Shown: positions 1 to 5,540 of the stretch, in pieces
Position numbering within the stretch: the first letter of the stretch is position 1
Layout: each line of letters starts with the position of its first letter
DNA from: JBGPIT01 sp041485125
Lineage (GTDB): Bacteria; Desulfobacterota; Binatia; UTPRO1
Direction: 5' to 3'
Assembly (NCBI GenBank): GCA_041485125.1
Contig: JBGPIT010000339.1
Location: forward strand, 1 to 5,540
DNA length: 5,540 bases
Translations under genes and position numbers: made by a program
Notes under the pieces: model-generated
The model's database searches: none
The model's input: the letters and a program-made list of their open reading frames with translations, nothing else
What the model was told of the DNA's origin: nothing

Positions 1-456
1 CCAGCTCGCAATGTCGGTGGCGTCCTTGTCTCCGCCCGGTGCGCCGTCGGAGCCGTACGAGTACAGGTCGTAGTCGCCGTGCTCGCCCGGGCTCGTGTAG
101 AAGTAGTTGCGGCTCCAGGGATCCATCGGGACCGGCTTCTTGAGATAGGGTCCGTCCCAGCCGGCGACCCCGCCAGGCTGCGTGCGCAGCGCTTCGAGGC
201 CCTCTTGCGTCGACGGGTAGCGGCCGACGTCGAGACGGAAGGTGTCGAGCGCGGTGCCGAGCAACTCGATCTGGGTCTTCGCGGCCTGCGCACGCGCCTT
301 GCGCTCACGGCCGAGGTAGCTCGGCACCACCAGCGCCGCCAGCAGCCCGAGGATGACCATCACGACCAGCAGCTCGACGAGCGTGAAGCCGCGTGCGTCA
401 GCGGACGCGCGCTCGCGCTTGTGTCGCAGCGACCGGCTCATGGTGTTCGCAAACAT
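1..456 (-). CDS. gspG: Type II secretion major pseudopilin GspG (3' end cut by window edge)
   Basis: Major pseudopilin of the type II secretion system. It assembles in the inner membrane and periplasm into the short pseudopilus that pushes folded exoproteins through the outer-membrane secretin. Read in the frame of the left edge, 152 residues are visible with no stop. The leader is basic and 23 residues long, followed by the prepilin peptidase site G23 before FTLVELLVV, with the conserved Glu at mature position 5 (E28). The hydrophobic N-terminal helix spans about residues 24-45. The middle carries RYPSTQEGLEAL and GPYLKKPVPMDPW, which are GspG hallmarks. The Asp-rich end SYGSDGAPGGDKDATDI matches the calcium-binding C-terminal loop of the family. 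The end at ASW suggests only a few residues are missing. The ATG at 456 is preferred over the in-frame ATG at 441 because AAGGAG lies 5 nt upstream of 456. It sits 19 bp after gspF and is probably cotranscribed. The identification is secure; only the exact C-terminus is unseen. Confidence 0.96.
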   Translation of the reverse strand, partial: MFANTMSRSLRHKRERASADARGFTLVELLVVMVILGLLAALVVPSYLGRERKARAQAAKTQIELLGTALDTFRLDVGRYPSTQEGLEALRTQPGGVAGWDGPYLKKPVPMDPWSRNYFYTSPGEHGDYDLYSYGSDGAPGGDKDATDIASW

Positions 457-461
457 GGGTG

Positions 462-467
462 CTCCTT
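462..467 (-). promoter_or_regulatory. Shine-Dalgarno site of gspG
   Basis: On the minus strand this reads AAGGAG, with a 5-nt spacer to the ATG at 456. It is the strongest ribosome binding site in the window. It lies in the short gspF-gspG gap and decides the start in favour of 456 over the second in-frame ATG at 441, which would be 20 nt away. Strong translation fits a major pseudopilin, needed in larger amounts than the platform protein GspF. Confidence 0.8.
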
Positions 468-475
468 CACTCTGA

Positions 476-1705
476 TCACACGTTGAGATCGTTGATGCTG
501 AACACCGCCATCAGCATCGAGATGACCATGAAGCCGACGACGAGACCCATGACGAGAATCATCACCGGCTCGAGCAAGCTCGTGAGGCGCTTCACCTCGT
601 TGCGCACCTCGCCGTCGAAGTAGTCGGCGATGGTGAGCAGCATCTCGTCGAGCTTGCCGGTGTCCTCACCGACCGCGATCATCTGTAGCGCCAGCGGCGG
701 GAAGGCGCCATTGCGGCCGAGCGGGCCCGACATCCCGGCACCCTCGCGGACGCCGACCTGCACCTCGCTGACGGCCCGCGAGATCACCTGGTTGCTGGCG
801 ACGTCGCGCACGATGTCGAGCGCCTGCAACATCGGCACGCCGCTACGCAGCAGCGTTCCGAGCGTACGCGCGAAGCGCGCCACCTCCAGGCGGCGGAGCA
901 GATACCCGAGCACCGGCATGCGGAGCTTCCAGCTGTCGAGCGTGTAGCGTTGCGAGGTGTGCATGTAGCGATAGAGTCCCCACGTCCCGCCGAACGCCAG
1001 CAGAAGCCCCGGGACCACCCAGATGCTGGTGAAGAAGTCGCTGATGCCGAGCATCATGCGCGTCGAGAGCGGCAGGGTCTGGCCGAGGTCCGCGAACATG
1101 GTCGCGAACTTCGGCAGCACGAACACGAGTAAGATGATGATCGACACCGCGCCGACGGCGGTGAGCAGGATCGGGTAGGTCATCGCCGAGCGAACCTCGT
1201 CGCGGAGCTCCTGGACGCTGGTGAGGTAGTCGACGAGCCGGCGCAGGACGTCGTCGAGCACGCCGCCGATCTCGCCCGCCTTCACCATGTTGACGTAGAG
1301 CGGCGGGAAGGCCTTCGGATGCTGCGCCATCGCCTCGGCGAGCGACGTTCCGCCGCGCACCGCTTGCAGGACTTCGGCGGTCACCTTCTTCAGATCCTTG
1401 CCGGGCGCGAGGTCGGCGAGCGTGGTGAGGCTGCGGTCGAGCGGCATGCCGGCCGCGAGCAGCGTGCTGAGCTCGCGCGTGAAGACGAGCAGGTCTTTGG
1501 TGCGGACGGCACCGCCACGGCCCAAGCTCGGGAGCGCGATCGCGCGTCCGACCGTCCGCCCGACCGCCGCCCCGGCACCGATGCGAATCGGGATGAGGCC
1601 GCGGTTTTGCAGATGCGCCACGACCGCACGGGCCTCCCCGGCCTCCATGGACCCCTCGACGATCTTTCCCTGGAAATCAGTCGCTCGGTATTGGAATTGC
1701 GCCAT
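476..1705 (-). CDS. gspF: Type II secretion inner-membrane platform protein GspF
   Basis: Polytopic inner-membrane protein of the T2SS assembly platform. In the family it links the cytoplasmic GspE ATPase to pseudopilus assembly. The 409 residues match the usual length of about 400. An N-terminal cytoplasmic region (MAQFQYRATDFQGKIVEG, typical of GspF/PilC) is followed by two T2SF domains, about residues 70-195 and 270-400. Each holds the repeated signature FPPL...GE..G.LD: residues 133-152 (AGEIGGVLDD) and 335-354 (VGEDTGKLDE). Hydrophobic membrane segments are seen at about 176-199, 226-246 and 378-403. The C-terminus VFSINDLNV resembles GspF. PilC of type IV pili is the close paralogue, but the adjacent gspG with its Asp-rich loop supports T2SS. 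The ATG at 1705 has GAGG 4 nt upstream, a rather short spacing. Its upstream neighbour is an ABC exporter rather than gspE, which is unusual. It ends in TGA 19 bp before gspG. Confidence 0.95.
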   Translation of the reverse strand: MAQFQYRATDFQGKIVEGSMEAGEARAVVAHLQNRGLIPIRIGAGAAVGRTVGRAIALPSLGRGGAVRTKDLLVFTRELSTLLAAGMPLDRSLTTLADLAPGKDLKKVTAEVLQAVRGGTSLAEAMAQHPKAFPPLYVNMVKAGEIGGVLDDVLRRLVDYLTSVQELRDEVRSAMTYPILLTAVGAVSIIILLVFVLPKFATMFADLGQTLPLSTRMMLGISDFFTSIWVVPGLLLAFGGTWGLYRYMHTSQRYTLDSWKLRMPVLGYLLRRLEVARFARTLGTLLRSGVPMLQALDIVRDVASNQVISRAVSEVQVGVREGAGMSGPLGRNGAFPPLALQMIAVGEDTGKLDEMLLTIADYFDGEVRNEVKRLTSLLEPVMILVMGLVVGFMVISMLMAVFSINDLNV

Positions 1706-1709
1706 GAAT

Positions 1710-1713
1710 CCTC
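1710..1713 (-). promoter_or_regulatory. Probable Shine-Dalgarno site of gspF
   Basis: On the minus strand the sequence is ACGAGGATTC followed by ATG. GAGG lies 4 nt before the start, shorter than the usual 5-9 nt spacing. It supports ATG 1705 as the start, and the protein begins with the normal GspF N-terminus. No better site is visible in the gap. Confidence 0.5.
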
Positions 1714-1747
1714 GTCAGACGCGCGCGACGGGAGGCGGTTGGTGGCC

Positions 1748-1776
1748 CGAGTAGCCCAGGGTATTGGGGTTGTCAA
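1748..1776 (-). promoter_or_regulatory. Possible sigma70-type promoter for gspF-gspG
   Basis: In the 83-bp gap between the ABC exporter and gspF, the minus strand carries a perfect -35 box TTGACA (1776-1771). Seventeen bp later comes a weak -10 candidate TACTCG (1753-1748) that keeps the conserved leading TA. This would start RNA near 1741, leaving about 36 nt before the gspF ATG. The gap is the AT-richest stretch of the window near 1755-1800, which favours a regulatory role. A TATGAT hexamer also overlaps here (1781-1776) but lacks a good -35 partner. The poor -10 keeps confidence low; readthrough from the upstream genes is equally possible, since no terminator is visible. Confidence 0.3.
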
Positions 1777-1788
1777 TCATAGGAAATC

Positions 1789-3579
1789 TCAAGGGTTTTT
1801 CCGTATTCGCCCAATCGCCGCCGCGGCCGGTTGTGGGGCCTCGAGGTGCCGTTCGGCGGCTTCCTCGCGGGGCTCGAACTGGACCCGATAGAGCCGCAGG
1901 TACTCGCCAGCGCGGGCGACCAAGCTCGCGTGCGTGCCTTCCTCGACGATGCGGCCGTCGGCGAGAACCACGATCCGGTCGGCGTCTTGGATGGTGGAGA
2001 GGCGATGCGCGATGACGAAAACCGTCCTGCCCATCATCAACCGATCGAGCGAGCGCTGCAACCGGGCTTCGGTCGCCGAATCGAGCGCCGACGTCGCCTC
2101 GTCGAGGATCACGATCGGCGCGTCTTTCAGAAACGCGCGCGCGATCGCGATGCGCTGCCGCTCGCCGCCCGAGAGCCGAATGCCGCGCTCGCCGACGTGC
2201 GTCTGGTAGCCGTTGGGAAGCCGCTCGATCACGTCGTGCAGCTCGGCGAGCTCGGCGGCGCGTACGATCGCCGTATGATCGGCGCCGAGCGCGCCGTAGC
2301 CGATGTTCGCCTCGATGGTGTCGTTGAAGAGGAAGACGTCCTGTGTGACGAGCGCGATCTGCGCCCGTACCGAGATGCGGCTGACGCTGCGCGTGTCGGT
2401 GCCGTCGATCAGGATCGTACCGCGGGTCGGCTCGAGGAAGCCGGCGAGGAGGTCCATCAGCGTCGACTTGCCGGCGCCCGAGAGGCCGACCAGCGCGATC
2501 GTCGTCGCCGGCGCGACGGCGAAGCTCACGTCGTGCAGGATCGCGCGCTGGTCGTAGGCGAAGTCGACGCCGCGGAATTCGATCGCGCCGGCGCTGACCC
2601 GCAACGCCGGCCGCTCGTCGTGCGTCGGCTCCGGCGTCTCCTCCTCGAGGATGCGGCCGAGGCGCTGCAACGCGCCCGCCGCGCCCTGCAGCTCGATGTA
2701 GCCGCGCGCGACCCGCTTGATCGGCTCGTAGACCAGGGCGAGGGCGACGAAGAACGACGCCAGCTGGCCGACGGTCATGCGCTCGTACGCGAGCTGCACG
2801 CCGCCGTAGGCGGTGATCGCCGCGATGCCGACCGCCAGCGCCATCTCGCCGATCGGGTTGCTCGCCGCCACCATCATCCGTACCGAACGGCGGATCGTGT
2901 AGTACTGCTCGTTGCGATCACGGAAGCGCCGCTTCTCGTGCTCGCTCATGCCGAAGGCCTTGACGATCTTGTTGCCGGTGAGGCCCTCGTGCGCGGTCGC
3001 CGCGAGGTCGGCCAAGCGCTCCTGCTCGAGCTGAATGCGGCGGCGGCGGAAGCGGCCGAAATGCACGAACGGGTAGACCGCGAGCGGCAGCACCATCACC
3101 GCGAGCAGCGCCAGCCGCCAGTCTTGGTAGAAGAGCAAGGTCCCGAGCGCGATCACGCTGAAGGCGTCCTTCAACATGACCAGCAGGCTCGCGCCGGCGG
3201 CGTTCTGCACGATCGTCACGTCGGCGAGCAGACGCGACAGGATCGACGGCACCGTCGTGCGGTGGAAGAAGGTGAGCGGCAGGTCGATGACGTGGGCATA
3301 GAGGGTGTTGCGGATGTCGCGGCACATGCCGTCGCCGATGATCCCCATCCAATACGCTTGCAGGTACTCGAGGGTGGCCTTGGCGCTGTAGAAGACCAGC
3401 ACCAGCACCGGCGCCCAGCGCACCACGCCGAGATCGCGCACGAGAATGTGCCGGTCGAAGACCGGCTTCACGAGATACGCGACGCCGGCGATCAGCGCCG
3501 CGCGCACGATCATCACGATCAGCGTCGCGACGAGCAGCGAAGTGTACGGTCGAAGAAACGCCCACGTGCGGCGCGACAT
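1789..3579 (-). CDS. MsbA-like half-size ABC exporter (ABCB type)
   Basis: Homodimeric inner-membrane ABC exporter with a transmembrane domain fused to an ATPase domain. Its closest known type is MsbA, the lipid A-core flippase, and 596 residues compares with about 580 for that family. Six membrane segments are apparent in roughly residues 13-38, 55-78, 132-150, 156-174, 245-266 and 272-290. In the ATPase domain: A-loop Tyr342, Walker A GLSGAGKST (365-373), Q-loop Gln413 (TQDVFLFNDT), exporter X-loop VGERG (462-466), signature LSGGERQ (469-475), Walker B IVILDE (489-494), D-loop SALD, and switch His525 (AHRLSTI). All catalytic residues are intact. A tail of about 28 residues rich in Ala, Glu and Arg follows. 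ATG 3579 is chosen because AGGA stands 8 nt upstream; a GTG at 3600 is in frame but has no binding site and overlaps the upstream gene. It follows the glycosyltransferase by 10 bp, suggesting one operon and a glycolipid or lipid substrate. Substrate choice among MsbA-like exporters cannot be read from sequence, so the symbol is left blank. Confidence 0.93.
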   Translation of the reverse strand: MSRRTWAFLRPYTSLLVATLIVMIVRAALIAGVAYLVKPVFDRHILVRDLGVVRWAPVLVLVFYSAKATLEYLQAYWMGIIGDGMCRDIRNTLYAHVIDLPLTFFHRTTVPSILSRLLADVTIVQNAAGASLLVMLKDAFSVIALGTLLFYQDWRLALLAVMVLPLAVYPFVHFGRFRRRRIQLEQERLADLAATAHEGLTGNKIVKAFGMSEHEKRRFRDRNEQYYTIRRSVRMMVAASNPIGEMALAVGIAAITAYGGVQLAYERMTVGQLASFFVALALVYEPIKRVARGYIELQGAAGALQRLGRILEEETPEPTHDERPALRVSAGAIEFRGVDFAYDQRAILHDVSFAVAPATTIALVGLSGAGKSTLMDLLAGFLEPTRGTILIDGTDTRSVSRISVRAQIALVTQDVFLFNDTIEANIGYGALGADHTAIVRAAELAELHDVIERLPNGYQTHVGERGIRLSGGERQRIAIARAFLKDAPIVILDEATSALDSATEARLQRSLDRLMMGRTVFVIAHRLSTIQDADRIVVLADGRIVEEGTHASLVARAGEYLRLYRVQFEPREEAAERHLEAPQPAAAAIGRIRKNP

Positions 3580-3587
3580 TGCTTCGT

Positions 3588-3591
3588 TCCT
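3588..3591 (-). promoter_or_regulatory. Shine-Dalgarno site of the ABC exporter, overlapping the upstream stop
   Basis: AGGA on the minus strand lies 8 nt before ATG 3579 and overlaps the TAG stop of the glycosyltransferase (TTAGGAAC). This decides the exporter start against the upstream GTG at 3600. The overlap suggests translational coupling of the two genes. Confidence 0.65.
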
Positions 3592-4750
3592 AACAGGCAC
3601 CGGTCACGGTGGATATAGCGGTCGCGAGCGCGCCGACCCTCTGCGCCGCGTCGTCCCAGGTGTAGCGCGCCGCCTTCGCCGCGCCGGCGCGACCCCACTC
3701 CTCGGCGTGGTCGAGGGCGCGTATGATCGCGACGCCGAGTGCGGGCGCGTCGCGTGGGGGTACGAGAAGCCCGGTGACGCCGTCGTCGACGACCTCGGGA
3801 ATGCCACCCACGGCGCTCGCGACGACCGCACGCCCGTGCGCCATCGCGAGCGGCGCGACCGCGCTCTGACTCGCCTGCCAGTACGGCAGCACGACGACGT
3901 CGGCGGCGCGAAAGCAGCACGACACCTGCGACGCCGGCAAGAAGCGGTCGAGCAGCACGACACGGTCGGCGACGCCGGCGGCGGCGGCGCGCACGCCGTA
4001 GTACGCGGCGTCGTGATGGTAGATCTCGCCGGCGACGACGAGCTGCACGTCGGGCGGCGTCGAGGCGAGCGCCGCGATCAACGTCGGCAGGCCCTTGTAG
4101 GCGCGGACGTAGCCGAAGAAGAGCACGCGCCGTCGCGCCGGCGGCAGGTCGAGCGCGCGCGCGCAGGCCGCGGCGTCGCCGTGCCCACAGCGCGGCGGCA
4201 ACGTCGGCGGCGGCACGACGACGGTCACCGGACGGCCGGGATGGCGCGCCCGCAGGCGGGCGGCGTCGTGCTCGGAGGTCGCGACGAAGCCGGCGGCGCG
4301 GCGCAAGGCGAGCGCGGACAGCAGCGCGCCACCGGGAAAGCGCTCGTGCGGCTCGAGGTTGTGACAGACGAACGCGGTCGGGACGCCGCGGGCCGCGAGT
4401 CGCGCCGTGACCGTAGCGAGCGCCGGCGCGAAGAACGGGTGCCACCATTGGCAGATCGCGACGTCGGCGCGGACCGCGTCGGCGGTGCGGCGCCAGCTGT
4501 CGGGGCGCACGCTGTCGAGAAGATGCCGTGCCGGCGCGAGCGCGCGGCCGATCGCCGCGTCGCCGGCCGCGCCGTCGGTCTCCGCCTCGTACTGCGTCCG
4601 TCCGGGAAAGAGCAGGCGCGGATAGAGCCGCCGGTAGCTCAGGCGCTCGACGACGTCGCCGCGCGCGGCGAGCGCCACCGCGAGCTCGTCGTTGTACTGC
4701 GCGATGCCGCCGCGGAACGGAGCGCTCGGTCCGATCAGCGCGACCCGCAT
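3590..4750 (-). CDS. GT-B glycosyltransferase, family 4 type
   Basis: Predicted cytoplasmic or membrane-associated glycosyltransferase moving a sugar from an activated nucleotide donor to an unknown acceptor, probably a lipid-linked or surface glycan. It has 386 residues, normal for GT4. The N-terminal Rossmann half begins MRVALIGPSAPFRGGIAQYN, with the glycine-rich acceptor-side loop at 13-16, and contains WWHPFFAP (102-109) and VCHNLEPHE (128-136). The C-terminal donor-binding half has FFGYVRAYKGLPTLI (211-225), AADVVVLPYWQASQSAVAP (282-300) and VVASAVGGIPEVVDDGVTGLLVPP (309-332). This last block is the usual nucleotide-sugar pocket. Both glutamates of the classical E-x7-E motif are replaced (Ala293 and Leu301 by alignment). 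The open frame continues upstream, but ATG 4750 is chosen because the family's N-terminal strand begins there. No strong ribosome binding site precedes it. It starts 13 bp after the phosphodiesterase stop and ends 10 bp before the exporter start, so it is probably translated by coupling. Donor and acceptor are unknown. Confidence 0.9.
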   Translation of the reverse strand: MRVALIGPSAPFRGGIAQYNDELAVALAARGDVVERLSYRRLYPRLLFPGRTQYEAETDGAAGDAAIGRALAPARHLLDSVRPDSWRRTADAVRADVAICQWWHPFFAPALATVTARLAARGVPTAFVCHNLEPHERFPGGALLSALALRRAAGFVATSEHDAARLRARHPGRPVTVVVPPPTLPPRCGHGDAAACARALDLPPARRRVLFFGYVRAYKGLPTLIAALASTPPDVQLVVAGEIYHHDAAYYGVRAAAAGVADRVVLLDRFLPASQVSCCFRAADVVVLPYWQASQSAVAPLAMAHGRAVVASAVGGIPEVVDDGVTGLLVPPRDAPALGVAIIRALDHAEEWGRAGAAKAARYTWDDAAQRVGALATAISTVTGAC

Positions 4751-4763
4751 CGCGAGGGCGGGA

Positions 4764-5540
4764 TCACGCGCCGAGCGTCCGGCCGTCCATCGGCTGATCG
4801 GGCGTGACGCCGAGCAGGGCGAGGATGGTCGGCGCGAGATCGGTGATCGCGAGATCGGCGGTCGGGAAACCACTGCGGTTCACGTAGAAGAGCGAGTCGT
4901 CGTAGGTGTGCATGCCCGTGAGTGGGCTCCGTCCGAAGAGCGCCGGCCGCCCGACCGCGCCCTTGATGTCGAAGCCGTCGTGGAAGTGCAGCACCGCGTC
5001 CGGCGCGTGCGCGAGCTCGGGACCTGTGTAGAGCTGGTCGCGCCGCAGCACCGACTTGACCGGGCGGCGCTGCCCAAAGGCAGCCGGCCCCGGATACTCG
5101 ACCGCGGAGAGACCCTCGGCGATCCGCGCCAGCACGTCCTCGGCCTCGGCACCGGGCTCGACGACGCCGCCGGCGAAGCGACCCTTCAGGTTCACGTAAA
5201 TCCGGCCGGGGTCGAGGATGAAGGCCTTCGACGCCGGGTCGATGTCGGCGACCGACTTCGGCGTCGCGGTCTTGAACGCGAGCAGGCCCTGCTCGCGCAG
5301 CCACACGTTCGGGTAGAACTCGCTCTCGATGAGCGTGTGGCCGTGATCGGCGACGATGAAGAGCGGCGTGTCGTCCGGCAGCGCGTCGGCGAGCTCGCCG
5401 ATCGTCTTGTCGACCTCGGCGTAGAAGTCGAGGAAGCGCTGGTGGAACGGTGCCGCCTTGTCGGCGTACTGGCTCCAGAAATAGTGGTGCAGGCGGTCGG
5501 TCTCCGTGATGACGCCGATGTAGCAGTCCCACTTCTCTGC
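4764..5540 (-). CDS. Alkaline phosphatase-superfamily phosphodiesterase/phosphohydrolase (5' end cut by window edge)
   Basis: C-terminal 258 residues of a type I phosphodiesterase/nucleotide pyrophosphatase-like enzyme, a two-metal phosphoester hydrolase. The frame is open to the right edge, so the start, any signal peptide and the nucleophile Thr/Ser lie outside. Numbering from the edge, TETDRLHHYFW (12-22) holds the metal ligands Asp15 and His19, and FIVADHGH (61-68) holds the ligand pair Asp65-His66. GMHTYDDSLFYV (209-220) gives the late ligand His211. DLAPTILALLGVTPDQPMDGRTL (234-256) is the typical C-terminal signature of this superfamily. A mid-region around 105-195 (ILDPGRIYVNLKGRF and AVLHFHDGFDIKG) resembles bacterial proteins annotated as predicted phosphohydrolase/phosphomutase. 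It ends in TGA 13 bp before the glycosyltransferase. Substrate is unknown; nucleotide, lipid headgroup or glycan phosphodiesters are all possible. Superfamily assignment is firm, specific activity is not. Confidence 0.9.
   Translation of the reverse strand, partial: AEKWDCYIGVITETDRLHHYFWSQYADKAAPFHQRFLDFYAEVDKTIGELADALPDDTPLFIVADHGHTLIESEFYPNVWLREQGLLAFKTATPKSVADIDPASKAFILDPGRIYVNLKGRFAGGVVEPGAEAEDVLARIAEGLSAVEYPGPAAFGQRRPVKSVLRRDQLYTGPELAHAPDAVLHFHDGFDIKGAVGRPALFGRSPLTGMHTYDDSLFYVNRSGFPTADLAITDLAPTILALLGVTPDQPMDGRTLGA

Noticed and set aside
1755..1770. CCCA...TGGG inverted repeat considered as a terminator after the ABC exporter
   Set aside because: The stem is only four base pairs and no T-run follows on the minus strand.
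3580..3600. GTG start at 3600 for the ABC exporter
   Set aside because: No ribosome binding site precedes it and it overlaps the glycosyltransferase stop. ATG 3579 has AGGA at 8 nt.
1831..3618. A 595-residue open frame on the plus strand, almost exactly antisense to the ABC exporter
   Set aside because: Its translation is dominated by Arg, Asp, Glu, Ala, Val and His with no recognisable domain. This is what the complement of a high-GC gene gives when stop codons are rare. The minus-strand exporter has every ABC motif.
4153..4164. Run of six GC dinucleotides, possible Z-DNA-forming tract
   Set aside because: It is in-frame coding sequence for Ala/Arg residues in a very GC-rich gene and is expected by composition.
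3446..4807. A 453-residue plus-strand open frame across the glycosyltransferase and exporter ends
   Set aside because: Arg/Ala/Gly-rich low-complexity translation lying antisense to two well-supported genes; a compositional shadow.
4834..4858. Direct repeat of GCGAGATCGG, 15 bp apart
   Set aside because: It lies inside the phosphodiesterase and encodes the near-repeat ADLAITDLA, a normal part of the family C-terminus; too short to be a regulatory repeat.
4751..4873. A 41-residue N-terminal extension of the glycosyltransferase
   Set aside because: It would overlap the phosphodiesterase end, is a Pro/Ser/Arg-rich shadow, and the GT4 N-terminal strand begins exactly at the ATG at 4750.
4735..5532. 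A 265-residue minus-strand open frame overlapping the phosphodiesterase in another frame
   Set aside because: Arg-rich and without motifs. The overlapping frame contains the metal-ligand motifs and the family C-terminal signature.

Overview
The window is GC-rich and densely coding. All five recognisable genes lie on the minus strand, so transcription runs from high to low coordinates. A type II secretion (T2SS) pseudopilin and platform protein, together with an MsbA-like ABC exporter, indicate a Gram-negative (diderm) bacterium with strongly G/C-biased third codon positions. The sequence alone does not fix the phylum. High-GC proteobacteria in the broad sense (for example the former deltaproteobacterial groups) are a reasonable guess and nothing more.

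Layout in the direction of transcription: (1) the C-terminal 258 residues of an alkaline-phosphatase-superfamily phosphodiesterase/phosphohydrolase (5540 to 4764, start beyond the window); (2) a family-4-type GT-B glycosyltransferase (4750 to 3590); (3) an MsbA-like half-size ABC exporter (3579 to 1789); (4) an 83-bp gap that is AT-richer in its upstream half and carries a possible sigma70-type promoter; (5) gspF, the T2SS inner-membrane platform protein (1705 to 476); (6) gspG, the major pseudopilin (456 to the left edge, missing only its last residues or stop).

The first three genes are separated by 13 and 10 bp and probably form one transcription unit. Glycosyl transfer, export of a lipid-linked or amphipathic product and phosphoester hydrolysis would suit envelope glycoconjugate or lipid metabolism, but no substrate can be read from the sequence. 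The two T2SS genes form a second tight unit with a 19-bp gap. gspF directly follows the ABC exporter rather than gspE, so the usual gspE-gspF order is broken here.

I see no RNA genes, CRISPR array, mobile element, convincing terminator or unrecognisable gene. The many other open frames are high-GC shadows of these five genes. The window looks like ordinary core or housekeeping chromosome. The points worth a second look are the split T2SS gene order, the replaced E-x7-E residues in the glycosyltransferase, and the phosphodiesterase-glycosyltransferase-exporter cluster. I did not find evidence for a new biological system.
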